Assembly: GCA_025362015.1 (NCBI GenBank)
Contig: JANYIO010000078.1
Location: 1-51,623, forward strand
Origin: Gammaproteobacteria bacterium
GTDB taxonomy: Bacteria; Pseudomonadota; Gammaproteobacteria; Pseudomonadales; Cellvibrionaceae
DNA: 51,623 nt
Direction: 5' to 3'
Shown here: positions 18,869 to 28,677 of the stretch, one piece after another
Layout: each line of letters begins with the position of its first letter
Numbering within the stretch: the first letter of the stretch is position 1
The notes under the pieces: generated by a model
Databases searched by the model: none
Seen by the model: only the letters and a program-made list of their open reading frames with translations
What the model was told of the DNA's origin: nothing
Program-made: the position numbers and the translations under genes

Positions 18869-19354
18869 ATGGCCAATGATCTAATAAAAAATAAGAGTTC
18901 TGATGATCCTGTATTGCAGTGGGTTACTTTTCGTTTAGACGGTGAAACTTACGGAATTAATGTGATGCAGGTGCAAGAGGTTTTGCGCTATTCAGAAGTT
19001 GCTGCAGTACCTGGTGCACCATCATATGTGTTGGGAATCATCAATCTGCGCGGTAATGTTGTTACGGTGATTGATACCCGCCATCGCTTTAATTTAGCCA
19101 GTGGCGAGATTACTGATAATACCCGTATTGTTATTATTGAAACTGATCGCCATGTGATTGGCATATTGGTGGATAGCGTGGCTGAAGTGGTTTATCTACG
19201 TCAATCAGAAATTGAAATGGCCCCGAATGTTGGCAATGAAGAAAGTGCAAAATTTATTCAAGGCGTATGCCACAAAAATAATGAATTACTTATTTTAATT
19301 GAATTAAATAAATTATTGACCAGTGAAGAGTGGTCTGACTTAGAGGATGTATAA
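18869..19354 (+). CDS. cheW: Chemotaxis coupling protein CheW
   Basis: This 161-residue single-domain CheW has WVTFRLDGETYGINVMQVQE, PGAPSYVLGIINLRGNVVTVID and VDSVAEVVYL, all typical of the family. It couples CheA to chemoreceptors. A GAGG site precedes the ATG. It is followed by a DUF2802 gene, as in Pseudomonas. Confidence 0.94.
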   Translation: MANDLIKNKSSDDPVLQWVTFRLDGETYGINVMQVQEVLRYSEVAAVPGAPSYVLGIINLRGNVVTVIDTRHRFNLASGEITDNTRIVIIETDRHVIGILVDSVAEVVYLRQSEIEMAPNVGNEESAKFIQGVCHKNNELLILIELNKLLTSEEWSDLEDV

Positions 19355-19457
19355 CCGGGAAGATGTATAAGAAGAGAAGATGTATAAAAAAATAAAATGT
19401 ATAAAATTGCTGTAACTGAATAACCTAAGTTGCACATAGATGAGAAGGTAGATGACT

Positions 19458-19850
19458 ATGTCAACACTTGAAATTGAACTCCTTGGCAGCTTGCTATTAA
19501 GTGTAATTGCGCTAGCAGTTGCTCTTAAAAGCCTCGCCAGCTCACGCCAACAGGCACTGCAAACAGAAAAATTGTTTCAGCGGTTAACACGCGAACTTAC
19601 TGTGTCCGCGAGTGGCTCAGTCGGCATGGGGCAACGTTTGTTGTCGATGGAAAGACGTTTACAAGCAGCTCCGCCAACCACTCAAAAAATTGACTATCAC
19701 AATGATGAGGATTTTCAACCTTACTCACAGGCGGCACAACTATTCAAATTAGGTTTGGATAGCGAAGAAGTTGCTCGTCGTTGTGGTTTGTCTCGCGCAG
19801 AAGCTTCGTTGATTCAAATGATGCAGATGAAAGCGAATAGTGTTGGATAA
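19458..19850 (+). CDS. DUF2802 family protein
   Basis: The 130-residue protein has an N-terminal membrane segment (ELLGSLLLSVIALAVALKSL), a helical middle, and a C-terminal helix-turn-helix-like segment. That segment reads AAQLFKLGLDSEEVARRCG followed by LSRAEASLI, the conserved block of DUF2802 proteins that follow cheW in Pseudomonas. Its role is not established. The ATG at 19458 fits the GAAGGT site better than the ATG at 19452. Confidence 0.8.
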   Translation: MSTLEIELLGSLLLSVIALAVALKSLASSRQQALQTEKLFQRLTRELTVSASGSVGMGQRLLSMERRLQAAPPTTQKIDYHNDEDFQPYSQAAQLFKLGLDSEEVARRCGLSRAEASLIQMMQMKANSVG

Positions 19851-19899
19851 TTGCTAATGTGCTTTTCGAAATTTAATTCAATGACTCTCCAAGGAAATC

Positions 19900-20049
19900 A
19901 TGAGTAAACCAATCGTTCACCAAAACCCATTGTACAAATTGCTGTGAGATGAAAATCTGGATGAATTCAATAAGCGCAAACAGTCGGGGGAAAATACGGC
20001 AGGGCAGTTGTGTAGTGGAGATTTCCATGGGCTCGATTTATGTATTTAA
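19900..20049 (+). pseudogene. Broken small gene with in-frame stop, possibly pentapeptide-repeat type
   Basis: An AAGGAAATC ribosome binding site precedes an ATG and 15 sense codons (MSKPIVHQNPLYKLL). A TGA follows at 19945-19947. The same frame then continues with DENLDEFNKRKQSGE and later DFHGLDLC before a TAA. The reading frame before and after the stop looks like one small soluble protein. The end, with its FxGxDL pattern, resembles the start of pentapeptide-repeat proteins found near cheW in pseudomonads. I read it as a truncated, inactivated copy. A recoded TGA is possible but unlikely. Confidence 0.5.
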
Positions 20050-20084
20050 CTCGTTATCTATGTTCACTTAATTTTTATCGCTCC

Positions 20085-20118
20085 AAAAAAACCACGCTAT
20101 GAAGCGTGGTTTTTTTTA
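20085..20118. terminator. Bidirectional terminator between the chemotaxis locus and the GH5-GH30 gene
   Basis: A ccacgc / gcgtgg hairpin with a short loop has an A-run on its left and a T-run on its right, so it can stop transcription in both directions. It lies 45 bases beyond the end of the minus-strand GH5-GH30 gene. Confidence 0.85.
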
Positions 20119-20162
20119 TAAGGCCCACCTAAAGTCCGTGAGCTTATTCACGATTTTATTTT

Positions 20163-23100
20163 TTAAATTCCATTTTCAAAAACATACGTTGCAACCATTT
20201 TTGCTGGCAAAGTTGCTATGAATTGTTTCCCTTGTTTTACCACGGTAAACGTCTGCGAACTGCTTGATTTATTCACCACAACTACCACGATTTTATTGTC
20301 TGGCGTTAACCATGCAATATTTGAAAGTTCTGTTGTGACATCAGTACTGGAAATACGTAATGATCCTGTAGGAATAAATTTAGAGAATTGTCCCACCATG
20401 TACACTTCTGGTGTTGCCCAATAAGCATCATTACTTGCTACCGATTTAATAAATAAAGTCGGGTCTGCATGGAATGGTCCTTCATTGGGTTTATTGTTTT
20501 GGTCAATCATCGTCACCCAGAAATTATAAGAGCGAGACCAGTTACGGAATGCTGCTATAACTTTGGCCATGCCGTCAGTGCCCCAAACAGATCGCTCGGT
20601 AAAATAGAGGTTTTTGTTTGGCCATAGGTTGTGATGTTTAGTCATTTCAGAAACGTCACCACCGTAGTCATGCAAGGCACTACCATCCGCCGCTGCGGCA
20701 TATTCGGGATTACTCCAAATCGGTGATGTCCACGACACCAAATTATCGAAATTATGATCGTGTAACCACAATTCGCAATCGGTTATGCCAGCACTTTTAA
20801 GTTTCTTTTTCAACGAAACTGCAACACGACCTTCCTGGTCAGGCGTGATTCCCATGGACGGCATAGACCCAACAACGTGCCCTGGTTCATTCTCAAGTGT
20901 GAGCGCTTGAATATAAATTCCTTCTGCGCGATACGCTTGAACAAACTTGGACAAGTATTCAGCATAATCATCAATGTGAGCATCTAATAAATTACCGCCG
21001 TTCATAACCCCGCTGTCTTTCATCCAACCTGGTGCGCTCCAAGGAGATCCGAAGAATTTCAGTTTTGGATTGATGGCCTGCGCCTCTTTGATAATTTGAA
21101 TAACATTAACGGAGCGACCGGTTTTCGACACGCCAGTTTTATCACGATCAATTGAAAAGGCAGTGTTTGGATTGTCTTGATAACTGTACCAACTTGTACC
21201 CGCAAAATCAGATGTACCGATTGGTATCCTGAACAGATTCTCACCTGTACCATTCACCGGATCAACTAAGGTTGTGAGTACTTCTGTCCGCGCAGCTTTC
21301 GACATAATCAACAGGTTTTCTATCGTTGTATGCTCAAATGATGACCCTACTCCTAACATACTTTGATAGGTGGTGGACGGATCAACATTAATCACGGTTC
21401 CTGTTGTACTGTTTCCAGTTGCTATCGACAGGGCTGGCTGAGCCGCTAGCTTGAAGGGGATAGGCATCGGTGCTTTATACCAGGCATCCTGCATAGGTGC
21501 GACTTCTGAACTCCAAGTGACATTTACATCATTGGTTAAGACACACTTAGTAGGCATGGTGACCATAACAGCGCCGCCATTGGCTGACCAGTTTTTCGAA
21601 AAGTCTTCGGCATAAACTTCAAGTTTATAAGTGGCTGATAAAGTGAGATCATCCAAGCTAAAAGAGGTGCTAGTAATAACTTTATCAACTTCAATACCAT
21701 TAACGATTAGGTGATATACCTTCACTGCATCGTTATCGGTTGAAGCATTCCACGCGAACGAAGCCCGATTACACACGGTCTTAATTGACGAAGCAATCAC
21801 ACTAGTAGCAGAAGGTGCCTGACTGTCGGGCTTTGGAATAGTAACGGTAACTACGCTACTGTTTGAAGAGTTATTCCCAGCGCGGTCAACTGCAACAATA
21901 GAATAGGTCAGTACGCTACCTGATGCTTTTCCTGTCACAGGAAAGCTTGTAGTAGATGTTTCCCCAACCAGAGTACTGCCCTCATAAATGCGATACTTGC
22001 CCACACCATAGTCGTCGGTAGACGCTGTCCAGGAAAGCATTACATTACCCAAAGCATCCCTAATACCTGTCTCGCCAACCACATTCACTGGGCTGGTAGG
22101 TTTAGTAACATCGAGGCCGTTGAATGTAAGCTTTACCCAATTAACGTTGAAATTTTTACCTGAATAGGCGAACCGTAACTTAGACTTGCCAGCGGTAAAA
22201 TAACCTTTGGAAGACAGTGTGGTCCATTTTTGCCAATCTCCGCCATCTACATCGATATTGCGTGAAGTAACAAGATTTCCGTCCTGTAATACAGAGATTG
22301 CACCTGTTGGGCCGAGATTGGATGCGATTCTGTATTCAACGGTGTAGCCACCTTCCTGAGAAAGGGTTACATCATATTCCGTATAATCCCCCGGTTGAAT
22401 CCAAGCTAAGTCCTGTCCGGTTCCACCAGGCGAACAGCCAGGATCATTTAAACAAGGCTCTGCTTTTACTGAACCGAATTTAGCAGTGAAATTCTCTGCT
22501 TCGATCATAACCGCTTGGCCAACATCAACCGATGAGCTGGATTTTGAAGCAGCTGACGACCCAACAGAAGAGCTACCCAAGCCGGTAGGCGTTAGGCTAA
22601 ACCAATTAACATTGAACTGCCTACCGCTAACATATAAACGTACTTTTTGTTCACCAGCGGGTAAATTAACGCTCGCGTTCACAGTAGTCCAATTTTGCCA
22701 GCCACCGGTATTGGGGATAGCAGTTGTCGCTAAGGTAGTACCGTTGTCGCTTTGGAATTGGACTTGCCCGGTACTTTCTTGAGTGGCCACTCTGTAAGCA
22801 ATTGAGTAAGTGCCCGCTGCTGGAACGCTAATGTAGTAGTCAACCCAATCGCCAACATCTAACCAGCCTACGTTCTGCCCACCACCAGTGTCACCTGTGT
22901 TTTCGGTTTGTACTCCTTGCATATCACAGTAGCCTTCGGCCTCAATACGACCAATATTTTTTGCAGTCGCGTTAGCGCAAGGGCCACTAGGTTTGCTGGA
23001 TATACTTGAGCTGCTGCCAAGGGTAACTGTTAGTTCGAACCAGTTAATATTGAATTGTCTACCGCTAATAAAAAGGCGTATTTTCTGTTCACCGGCGGGT

Positions 23101-25196
23101 AAATTAACGTTGGTGTACACAGTGGTCCAATTTTGCCAGCCGCCAGTATTGGGGATAGCAGTGGTTGCCAAGGTATTCCCGTTTGCGCCCTGGAACTGCA
23201 CTTGCCCAGTGCCTTCTTGACTGGCAACTCTATAAGCGACTGAGTAAGTGCCTGCTACTGGAACATTAATGTAGTAGTCAACCCAATCACCAACATCTAA
23301 CCAGCCTACGTTTTGCCCGCCACCGGTGTCACTCGTGTTTTCGGTTTGTATACCTAGCATATCGCAATAGCCTTCAGCCTCAACACGACCTGCAATGCTT
23401 TTTGCAGTTGCGTTGGCGCAAGGACCATTGGGCTTACTAGATACGCTGGATGTACTGGATAAACTAGCTTTGCTTGATGGAGTAGATGAGCTGCTGGCAA
23501 CGCTGCCCTGTAACTTGAACCAATTAATGTTGAAAGATGCCCCACTGATATTCAAACGTACTTTTTGCTCACCCGCAGACAGATTGACATCCGCAGTCAC
23601 ATTTACCCAGGTTTGAAAACCACCGGTCATTGGAATTGTGGTCGTTGCTAAAGTACCGCCACTGCCAAGGAACTGAATTTGACCGGTGCTTGAAGCGGAA
23701 GCCACTCTGTAAGTAACTGTGTAAATACCTGCTGTAGGTACATTAATCTTGAAATCTATCCAATCACCTACATCTAACCAGCCAACATTCAGGCCTCCTC
23801 CCGCGTCAGTGGTAGTTTCTGTTTGTATACCCAGCATAGCGCAGAAGCTTTCGGCCTCAATGACTCCGGCAATGCTCTGGGCTTTACTTGAGGCACAGTC
23901 CAGCGGTGGCGTAACGCCCGGTTTAACAGCGTCGTAGAAATCTTGATGCCACTGAAGCCCGGGATTACCATTTTTAATGTTATTTTGAGCAAAATTAATC
24001 ATCCCCGCAAAAGCATTTGCCGGTGGAGTGCCGCCATTTTTGATAAAGCTTTTAACACTGCTATAAATATCGTTGGGCTGCACCGTCCATAAGGTTTTGT
24101 CAAAGTACATTTTTTTAAATGACCAAGGGAAGTAACCCACAGTATTGTTTATTGCCCAGTCTGTCATGGCACGCAGGATAGTGTTTGTGTCTTCTCCATA
24201 TTCACCCAAGAAAAGCGGTACGCCTAGATTGTTAGTGATTGCGCTTCGTCCATTTAGGTCATTAATGCCCGCTGCATTACCGAAAACATAATGGTGGGTT
24301 TCATAAACCAAATTGCTGTCCCATGCTGCAGATACATTAGTCGCTGCACTTGTTGCTGGATTTTTCCAATCCAGAACGCTCATGTCAGAACCCCACCAAT
24401 TACCTTCAGCCACGATGATATGGTGCGTATCCACTTCGCGAATGGCGTTACGCATTTTGATATACGCAGGCATCATCTCTAATTCTCTACCAGCTTGTGG
24501 CACTGGTTCGTTTAGGAGGTCATAGCCCCAAATAATCGGCTCATTGGCATAATGTTCCGCAATGTGGCGCCATACTTGGCTTGCGATTGCGACGTTATTT
24601 CCATCCCAAAACTTTACCGTATTGCGCGGCTGACTCGAGTTGGAATCCACATTGTCACTATGGTCTCCCGGGTTCTGGTACCCTGGTGCTGAGTGCATAT
24701 CAAATACAATGTATACACCCTGCGCTTTGCAATATTTTACTAAGTTGTCGAAGTAGACGAAGCCCTCGTCACTCAGTTGGCCATTTTGCCAAAACATATT
24801 GTAATGAAATGGCACGCGGACAGAATTAAATCCCAAGCCTTTCAAATCAATAATAGTTTGCTCAGTAACATAATTTAAACGCCACTGCCGTTCAAATTCT
24901 TTGGCTTGAGTCATGTTGCCGCCAAAGGCACTACTTAGGCTATTTAAAAATTGCGTATGAGTTCTAAACTCGAACTCTCCCATCATTAAGTATCCTTCCC
25001 ATAGCAGCCAGTTACCTAAATTCATTCCTTTGAATTTTAGTTCATTACCATTTTCATCAAGAACTTTGGTGCCCTGCGTATGCACAAATTGCGCGTTCAC
25101 TTGGCCAGTAAATAGGCTTAACGCCAAAATAAACGGATACAATATTATTTTCTTTTTCAACAGCATGTCGCATAAGCGATTTATTATCGACTTCAT
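20163..25196 (-). CDS. Secreted multidomain enzyme: GH5-CBM6x4-FN3x2-GH30
   Basis: This 1677-residue protein has a signal peptide (1-36, ending QVNA). A GH5 domain (about 36-430) has the acid/base Glu230 in LLNEP and the nucleophile Glu332 in GEYGED. Three CBM6 modules (about 433-560, 588-723, 738-870) are separated by Ser-rich linkers, and a fourth CBM6-like module lies at about 896-1025. Two fibronectin III domains follow (about 1034-1221), then a GH30 domain (1223-1677) with the acid/base Glu1437 in LENEPG and the nucleophile Glu1534 in FTERSVWG. GH30 enzymes of this type include beta-1,6-glucanases; the GH5 resembles beta-glucan-active members. Two hydrolases on one chain suggest attack on a branched glucan. 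A GAGG site precedes the start. CBM modules 2 and 3 are near-identical internal repeats. Confidence 0.92.
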   Translation of the reverse strand: MKSIINRLCDMLLKKKIILYPFILALSLFTGQVNAQFVHTQGTKVLDENGNELKFKGMNLGNWLLWEGYLMMGEFEFRTHTQFLNSLSSAFGGNMTQAKEFERQWRLNYVTEQTIIDLKGLGFNSVRVPFHYNMFWQNGQLSDEGFVYFDNLVKYCKAQGVYIVFDMHSAPGYQNPGDHSDNVDSNSSQPRNTVKFWDGNNVAIASQVWRHIAEHYANEPIIWGYDLLNEPVPQAGRELEMMPAYIKMRNAIREVDTHHIIVAEGNWWGSDMSVLDWKNPATSAATNVSAAWDSNLVYETHHYVFGNAAGINDLNGRSAITNNLGVPLFLGEYGEDTNTILRAMTDWAINNTVGYFPWSFKKMYFDKTLWTVQPNDIYSSVKSFIKNGGTPPANAFAGMINFAQNNIKNGNPGLQWHQDFYDAVKPGVTPPLDCASSKAQSIAGVIEAESFCAMLGIQTETTTDAGGGLNVGWLDVGDWIDFKINVPTAGIYTVTYRVASASSTGQIQFLGSGGTLATTTIPMTGGFQTWVNVTADVNLSAGEQKVRLNISGASFNINWFKLQGSVASSSSTPSSKASLSSTSSVSSKPNGPCANATAKSIAGRVEAEGYCDMLGIQTENTSDTGGGQNVGWLDVGDWVDYYINVPVAGTYSVAYRVASQEGTGQVQFQGANGNTLATTAIPNTGGWQNWTTVYTNVNLPAGEQKIRLFISGRQFNINWFELTVTLGSSSSISSKPSGPCANATAKNIGRIEAEGYCDMQGVQTENTGDTGGGQNVGWLDVGDWVDYYISVPAAGTYSIAYRVATQESTGQVQFQSDNGTTLATTAIPNTGGWQNWTTVNASVNLPAGEQKVRLYVSGRQFNVNWFSLTPTGLGSSSVGSSAASKSSSSVDVGQAVMIEAENFTAKFGSVKAEPCLNDPGCSPGGTGQDLAWIQPGDYTEYDVTLSQEGGYTVEYRIASNLGPTGAISVLQDGNLVTSRNIDVDGGDWQKWTTLSSKGYFTAGKSKLRFAYSGKNFNVNWVKLTFNGLDVTKPTSPVNVVGETGIRDALGNVMLSWTASTDDYGVGKYRIYEGSTLVGETSTTSFPVTGKASGSVLTYSIVAVDRAGNNSSNSSVVTVTIPKPDSQAPSATSVIASSIKTVCNRASFAWNASTDNDAVKVYHLIVNGIEVDKVITSTSFSLDDLTLSATYKLEVYAEDFSKNWSANGGAVMVTMPTKCVLTNDVNVTWSSEVAPMQDAWYKAPMPIPFKLAAQPALSIATGNSTTGTVINVDPSTTYQSMLGVGSSFEHTTIENLLIMSKAARTEVLTTLVDPVNGTGENLFRIPIGTSDFAGTSWYSYQDNPNTAFSIDRDKTGVSKTGRSVNVIQIIKEAQAINPKLKFFGSPWSAPGWMKDSGVMNGGNLLDAHIDDYAEYLSKFVQAYRAEGIYIQALTLENEPGHVVGSMPSMGITPDQEGRVAVSLKKKLKSAGITDCELWLHDHNFDNLVSWTSPIWSNPEYAAAADGSALHDYGGDVSEMTKHHNLWPNKNLYFTERSVWGTDGMAKVIAAFRNWSRSYNFWVTMIDQNNKPNEGPFHADPTLFIKSVASNDAYWATPEVYMVGQFSKFIPTGSLRISSTDVTTELSNIAWLTPDNKIVVVVVNKSSSSQTFTVVKQGKQFIATLPAKMVATYVFENGI

Positions 25197-26540
25197 ACAA
25201 ACCTCTATTTATTAATTATTTATCTAAGGAAGAGGACCATCCTATTTTCAGTAACACTTTGCACCGAGCAATCACTAGTCAGTGCTTGATTGATGTTATC
25301 TAAAGAACATGAACTGCAGGTCGTGTATTACAGAGCCAACCAACGTCTACACAATTAAAATACGTAGAGTCGAGCAGCTAGGGCGCGAGAAAACTCATTT
25401 TTATTTTCTTGAGTCTGCTTACGCAATTGAACCCTATTAAAAATTAACAACCGCTGTCGTCCGATTTAGGTCGCACTTTTTCAAACCATTAAAGAACAAA
25501 GTTTGTATTAATTCACACGAGTTATTTACACGACATCAATTTCATCTTTTCTTTCAAGAAGCTGGAAAAATGTATTAATCCGCGACATCTAATTGGAATT
25601 GTGAGTTATTCGGCGCCAGATACGCATGTTTTAGAATTTTCAATTAGATAAGAAAATTGAGACGCAGTACTAAAAATAATTTTTGATGCGTTATTTTGTT
25701 AACGCAAAAAGATTGGCATTTCACGTTTGTTTTAAGTGTCCGTAATTTTTAACAATTACCTTATGGATGATTTAACAGGTTTTCGCTGAGTTGGGAGGAA
25801 GACGTATTGCGCTTGGAAGGCTCATTTACGCAACAGGTAATTCTTTGCTGGAGATAAAAGACAAATCCTTTAAAAATTTACATGATGACAAAACCTTGCT
25901 TTTGGTTGAACTGTGTTGCAACCAAATTCAATTGTTAGTTTGCGTGAGGTGGATGTGTGACAAAGGACGATTTCGTAGATGGCATTCCTTGTCGTGAACG
26001 GTACTAGACGAACTCTCGATTATATTGCGATTCGTTGATTGATAAGCGGAAGCAAAATCTGTGACGCGACCACCTCCGCTTTTTCAAGCCATCCAAAAAA
26101 TTTGCGCATCAATCTATCCACCTTTTTAATTAGCTGCTGCAGCCGTAGGAGCTTATTCGTACTGGATGATACCTGCTAAAAAACCGCATTGTTCTAAATC
26201 GTTGTGTGCTCCTACTTGAAATATTTGGGAGCCAGATCACAACGTTTAAATAAAAAGCCGAATGGATTTAAGTGAAAGTTTCCACTCGTTCATTACGAAG
26301 TTTTAGTTTGTCCATCAGCGTTACAGGCATTCCTTTATGATTTTCAAGGTGTTACGTTCTATTAATTGACAGTCCTGATAAATGAATACTTCCTGAGAAT
26401 GTGCCACATTTAAAGCGGCATTCACCAAACGGCAGGTACGACATAACTCAGGCGTATCGATTAAAAAATTTGACTACAGTTGGCGTGCAATTTCTTTGCA
26501 GATATCGCAAATCCTTAAAAATGATAATTATGAGGTAAAT
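25197..26540. other. Long divergent intergenic region between two GH5 genes
   Basis: These 1344 bases lie between the two divergent GH5 genes and must carry both promoters. No open frame is convincing; a 68-codon frame at 25791-25997 has no family resemblance. Visible structure includes an inverted repeat gtaggagc (26145-26152) / gctcctac (26208-26215), and a weak hairpin aagcgga (26044-26050) / tccgctt (26075-26081) ending in a T-run. The GAGG ribosome binding site of the plus-strand GH5 gene is at about 26532. Confidence 0.5.
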
Positions 26541-28274
26541 ATGAAAACTAAAATAAAGAAATGTGTTAAGACGTTTTTCAAAAAGAAAATGGCGGCAGCG
26601 ATCTTTGCTTCCGCTGCAGCCTTTAGCATTAGCGTTGATGTCCACGCCCAATATGTTCACACCAATGGAACCAAAATTGTTGATGCCAATGGAAACCAGT
26701 TGTATATGTCCGGGATGAATCTCGGAAACTGGCTCGTGTGGGAAGGTTATCTAATGATGGGAGATTACAATTACCGTACCCATACACAATTTTTCAATAG
26801 TTTGAAAAACTCTTTGGGTGGCTTCGATCAAGCTATGGCATTCGAACGCGAGTGGCGATTAAATTACGTTACTGAAAAAACAATTCAAGAGTTAAGTGGC
26901 CTAGGCTTTAACTCTATACGTGTGCCTTTTAACTACAAGTTGTTTTGGTATAACGGTGCGGTGAGCGATGCCGGATTTGAATATATTGATCGCCTCGTAT
27001 CTTACTGTCGCAATAATCATGTCTACATTCTATTGGACATGCACGGTACACCAGGCTACCAAAACCCAGGTGACCATAGTGACAACGGCGATTCGAGTGC
27101 TAACCAAAACCGCGGCTCAGTAAAGTTTTGGGACGGTAATAACGTTGATATCGCAGCACAGGTATGGCGTCACATCGCAAATCATTACAAAAACGAACCT
27201 GTTATTTGGGGTTACGACCTAGTTAACGAGCCAGTACCGCAGGATGGTCGTGAATATGAGTTGCTACCATCTATGGTAAGAATGCGGAACGCCATTCGTG
27301 AGGTCGATAATAACCACACCATTGTTGCCGAAGGTAGCTGGTGGGGCTCCGACATGTCGAAAATTGATTGGAGCGATTCGAACACGCAATCTCGAACCGG
27401 TATTAATAATCGGTGGGACAATAATCTCGTTTATGAGACGCATCATTACGTTGGCGGTAATGCCGCAGCTATCGGTGATTTAAACGGCCGCGTAGACACA
27501 ACTAACAGGCTTGGTATTCCTTTGATTCTAGGCGAATACGGTGAAGACTCTCCGCAAATATTACGTCAAATGACAGATTGGTCGATACAAAGAGCCGCCG
27601 GCTACTTCCCATGGTCGTTCAAAAAAATGTTCCACGACAAAACTTTGTGGACCGTGCAATCAAACGGCATTTACGACCAAGTTAGAAACTCCATTAACTC
27701 GGGGGAATGGTTCGTAAATGGTGGTGCTCAGGGTATGGTAGATTTTGCGCGCAACAATATTGCTAACGGCGCTCCAGGTTTGCAGTGGCATGACGATTTC
27801 TATCAAGCAGTACGCCCACTTAACATTATAAAAAGCAGCTCAAGTTCATCCACTAACTCATCTTCAAGTTCTTCATCAAGTTCTTCGGGATCTTTTACGA
27901 AGCAGATTGAGGCGGAATCTTTCACAGCAATGAGTGGTGTACAAACTGAGAACACGTCTGATACAAACGGCGGTCAAAATGTCGGCTGGATTGACGCGGG
28001 CGATTGGATGGCTTTTGCGAATATCACTTTCCCAACAAGCGGGACTTATAGAGTCGAATATCGTGTAGCAAGTCCAAGCGGCTCAAGTTTATCCCTCGAT
28101 TTGAATTGGGGTACTATCCAACTTGGTCAGTTACCTATCCCGGCCACAGGAGGCTGGCAAAATTGGCAAACAATTAGTCAGGCTGTCACCATTAATGCAG
28201 GCACTTACTCGGTAGGGGTATATGCGCAGCAAAGTGGTTGGAATTTAAATTGGATTAAGTTTACAAAGTTGTAA
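26541..28274 (+). CDS. Secreted GH5 glycoside hydrolase with CBM6
   Basis: The 577-residue protein starts at the ATG with GAGGT upstream. It has a signal peptide (ending VDVHA), a GH5 domain with acid/base Glu230 in LVNEP and nucleophile Glu332 in GEYGED, a poly-serine linker near residue 435, and a C-terminal CBM6 (about 453-577). The catalytic residues fall at exactly the same positions as in the GH5 domain of the divergent GH5-GH30 protein, and the two domains are closely similar. The pair therefore probably arose by duplication. It likely hydrolyses a beta-glucan; the subfamily is not decided from sequence alone. Confidence 0.92.
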   Translation: MKTKIKKCVKTFFKKKMAAAIFASAAAFSISVDVHAQYVHTNGTKIVDANGNQLYMSGMNLGNWLVWEGYLMMGDYNYRTHTQFFNSLKNSLGGFDQAMAFEREWRLNYVTEKTIQELSGLGFNSIRVPFNYKLFWYNGAVSDAGFEYIDRLVSYCRNNHVYILLDMHGTPGYQNPGDHSDNGDSSANQNRGSVKFWDGNNVDIAAQVWRHIANHYKNEPVIWGYDLVNEPVPQDGREYELLPSMVRMRNAIREVDNNHTIVAEGSWWGSDMSKIDWSDSNTQSRTGINNRWDNNLVYETHHYVGGNAAAIGDLNGRVDTTNRLGIPLILGEYGEDSPQILRQMTDWSIQRAAGYFPWSFKKMFHDKTLWTVQSNGIYDQVRNSINSGEWFVNGGAQGMVDFARNNIANGAPGLQWHDDFYQAVRPLNIIKSSSSSSTNSSSSSSSSSSGSFTKQIEAESFTAMSGVQTENTSDTNGGQNVGWIDAGDWMAFANITFPTSGTYRVEYRVASPSGSSLSLDLNWGTIQLGQLPIPATGGWQNWQTISQAVTINAGTYSVGVYAQQSGWNLNWIKFTKL

Positions 28275-28284
28275 GTTCGAAATT

Positions 28285-28317
28285 AAAAAATGGGCGGGTT
28301 ATCCGCCCATTTTTTTA
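28285..28317 (+). terminator. Terminator of the GH5-CBM6 gene
   Basis: The hairpin tgggcgg-gttat-ccgccca, at 28291-28310, is followed by seven T. It lies 10-20 bases after the stop codon. A run of A on its left makes it potentially bidirectional. Confidence 0.88.
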
Positions 28318-28677
28318 GAGAAATTTTCCTCTATATTGAACCGACTACTAAAGTAAGTCGCTGTACTCATGTTTCGTAGTTGCGAGTAATTTAACAATAA
28401 CTAGACGTAAATTACACAGGCATACTTTTGCGAATAACCTCACTAGCTTTAAAATTAATACGTCAATTTATAAATTACGTTTTCGTTAATATCATTGGCA
28501 CTTAAAGTTAATGGCCGTACGATTATTTATATTTGAAATGTATTAAGGAGAACACAAGGGTTATCTCGCGATCCATTAACTTGCACATAGCAAGGTTAAG
28601 CGATGACAGAATAGTCGACGTTGGATACGCTTGCTAATATTGTCAATGGACATACCAAAAATATCGCTGCTATTGAA
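28318..28677. other. Intergenic stretch, nothing identified
   Basis: This AT-rich stretch lies between the GH5-CBM6 terminator and the end of the minus-strand SGNH gene. I see no open frame with family resemblance and no strong hairpin. Confidence 0.4.

Noticed and set aside
22570-23900. Regular repeats that could be mistaken for a CRISPR array or minisatellite
   Set aside because: They are in-frame protein repeats encoding CBM6 modules of about 130 residues, not short spaced repeats.
25791-25997. 68-codon plus-strand frame between the two GH5 genes
   Set aside because: It has no ribosome binding site, no family resemblance and an unusual residue mix; treated as chance.
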